From positions 2,221,210 through 2,285,209 of the forward strand of contig CP133958.1 in assembly GCA_036251205.1 (NCBI GenBank): DNA of 64,000 bases, read 5' to 3'. Source of the stretch: Orbaceae bacterium BiB. GTDB taxonomy: Bacteria > Pseudomonadota > Gammaproteobacteria > Enterobacterales > Orbaceae. The notes beneath the pieces were generated by a model. That model saw nothing but the letters and a program-made list of their open reading frames with translations, made no database searches and was not told where the DNA came from. The position numbers and the translations under genes were made by a program. Numbering within the stretch: the first letter of the stretch is position 1; each line of letters opens with the position of its first letter. Below are positions 62,822-64,000 of the stretch, one piece after another.

Positions 62822-63978
62822 ACAAAGTGATTGCTATAGGTTTACTTATTTGGGGGGGATATGCCATTAATGTTAATGCCTTATCGCCATCTGTCATTAT
62901 GCAGCCACAAGCAATGGATGCGGCGCCGGCAAATGGGTTTGGCGGGTATGATGCTAAGAGTGGTATTGGTACTACCGGCGGAATACATGCTAGTAAAGAT
63001 ATGATTTTTGCCGTAAAAACGAAGCAAGAACTCATGGATGCTATCACAATCAATAAAGGTAAGCCAAGAATCATTCAAGTGATAGGTACGATTGATATTA
63101 GTGAAAATAGACCTTATCAAAATTTTGCCGATCAAAAATCACGTTCATTAATTAAAATACCGAGTAATACTACTCTTATTGGTGTCGGTGATAATGCAGG
63201 ATTTATTCACGGTTCATTAATTGTATCGAAAGCACAGAACGTGATTATTCGTAACCTTGCTATTGAAGCCCCTGTTGATGTTGCACCTCATTTTGAAGAG
63301 GGTGATGGATGGAATGCGGAATGGGATGGAATCAATATTATTGAGTCCACATATATCTGGATTGATCATGTCTCTTTTACTGATGGTAAATTTACCGATG
63401 ACCAGTATATACATAAAGATGGCTGGAAATATGTACAACATGATGGATTGCTCGATATCAAACGAGGGAGTGATTTTATCACGGTCTCTTATAGTTTATT
63501 TGAAAATCATGATAAAACCATTTTGATTGGTCATAATGACAAAAATGACGCTCAAGATGAAAATAAATTACACATTACTTTCCATCATAATGTATTTGAT
63601 AATCTTCGTCAGCGTACACCTAGAATTCGATTTGGGAAAGTACACCTATATAACAATGTGTTCACCGGTTCTGTACAAAAATCAGCCACAATTTATCCTT
63701 ATCTTTACTCAATTGGCTTAGGTGTGAAAAGTAGTGTTATTTCTGAAAATAATCTATTTCATATTCAAGGGCTTACAGATAGCTGTAAAATTGTCAAACA
63801 ATTTGGTAACAATAACATTCAAGATAGCGGTTCTATCTTTAACGAAATGCCTTTAAGTTGGTCAAAATGCCATTTTGACAATCAAATGAGTTGGTCAATT
63901 CCTTATCAATATACGTTAGATGACCCTAATAATTTTCGCTCCAATTACAATCAAAATGTCGGTAATGGCAAGTGGTAA
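62818..63978 (+). CDS. Pectate lyase, PL1 family
   Basis: 386 residues. A short signal peptide ends near NVNA (residue 21). The parallel beta-helix shows NTTLIGVGDNAGF near residue 120, the calcium and substrate region WDGINIIESTYIWIDHVSFTDG near residue 180, and the catalytic Arg region RQRTPRIRFGKVHLYNN near residue 263. It splits polygalacturonate by beta-elimination with calcium, giving unsaturated oligomers for the porin and the TogT-like symporter. It ends the operon and is complete within the window. Cellular place: periplasm or outside, undecided. Confidence 0.91.
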   Translation: MNKVIAIGLLIWGGYAINVNALSPSVIMQPQAMDAAPANGFGGYDAKSGIGTTGGIHASKDMIFAVKTKQELMDAITINKGKPRIIQVIGTIDISENRPYQNFADQKSRSLIKIPSNTTLIGVGDNAGFIHGSLIVSKAQNVIIRNLAIEAPVDVAPHFEEGDGWNAEWDGINIIESTYIWIDHVSFTDGKFTDDQYIHKDGWKYVQHDGLLDIKRGSDFITVSYSLFENHDKTILIGHNDKNDAQDENKLHITFHHNVFDNLRQRTPRIRFGKVHLYNNVFTGSVQKSATIYPYLYSIGLGVKSSVISENNLFHIQGLTDSCKIVKQFGNNNIQDSGSIFNEMPLSWSKCHFDNQMSWSIPYQYTLDDPNNFRSNYNQNVGNGKW

Positions 63979-64000
63979 TACCATGATCTTTTAATCTCTT

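Overview
The window looks like the chromosome of an AT-rich gammaproteobacterium. The fxsA-groES-groEL order, a KdgM/Tog-type pectin locus, an Enterobacteriaceae-like sulfoquinovose (yih) cluster and an aryl-polyene cluster all point there. Strong A+T bias together with pectin use and aryl polyenes would suit the bee-gut Orbaceae (Gilliamella-like), but that name is an inference from gene content, not a search result.

Layout. (1) 1-10.5 kb: an aryl-polyene (APE) pigment cluster on the minus strand, apeC to apeM in overlapping order, running off the left edge. A methyltransferase and a lipoprotein gene lie divergently. (2) 10.5-23.4 kb: a zone cut up by an IS6-like insertion sequence (802 bp). 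Two full copies have intact transposases (a third lies at 38.4 kb), one has a nonsense codon, one a frameshift, and there are several remnants. Between them lie a polyol-type PTS operon with a DeoR regulator and a CRP site, an autotransporter and a short-chain dehydrogenase. (3) 23.4-39.7 kb: a sulfoquinovose (sulfo-EMP) cluster (ompL, yihP, yihS, yihW, yihV, yihU, yihT, yihQ) into which a glycerol branch (gldA, dhaK, dhaL, dhaM) and a second MFS transporter are built. The last gene, yihR, is cut by an IS copy. Together the genes could consume both halves of sulfoquinovosyl glycerol: YihQ splits it, YihS/V/T/U process the sulfosugar to dihydroxypropanesulfonate, and GldA/DhaKLM convert the glycerol to DHAP. 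(4) 39.8-42.0 kb: a polymorphic toxin with an EndoU-like/CdiA-type C-terminus and its overlapping immunity gene. (5) 42.2-53.4 kb: a mobile island beside tRNA-Phe, with a YagK/YfjJ-type replication-like protein, an AT-rich repeat region, ArdA antirestriction, two tandem unknown zinc-finger proteins, a P4-type integrase, an AlpA-like regulator, a WYL regulator with repeated palindromic operators, a YaaW-like protein and several unknown genes. (6) 53.4-56.3 kb: core genes tRNA-Phe, fxsA and groES-groEL with a textbook sigma-32 promoter. (7) 56.7-64 kb: a pectin locus with a TogT-like oligogalacturonide symporter, a double-length KdgM-type porin behind a KdgR-like box, pectin methylesterase, a CE12-type acetylesterase and a PL1 pectate lyase.

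The most interesting parts are the sulfoquinovose-plus-glycerol cluster, the paired zinc-finger genes and operator-linked unknown genes in the island, the double-length porin, and the PTS operon whose substrate cannot be deduced from known pathways.
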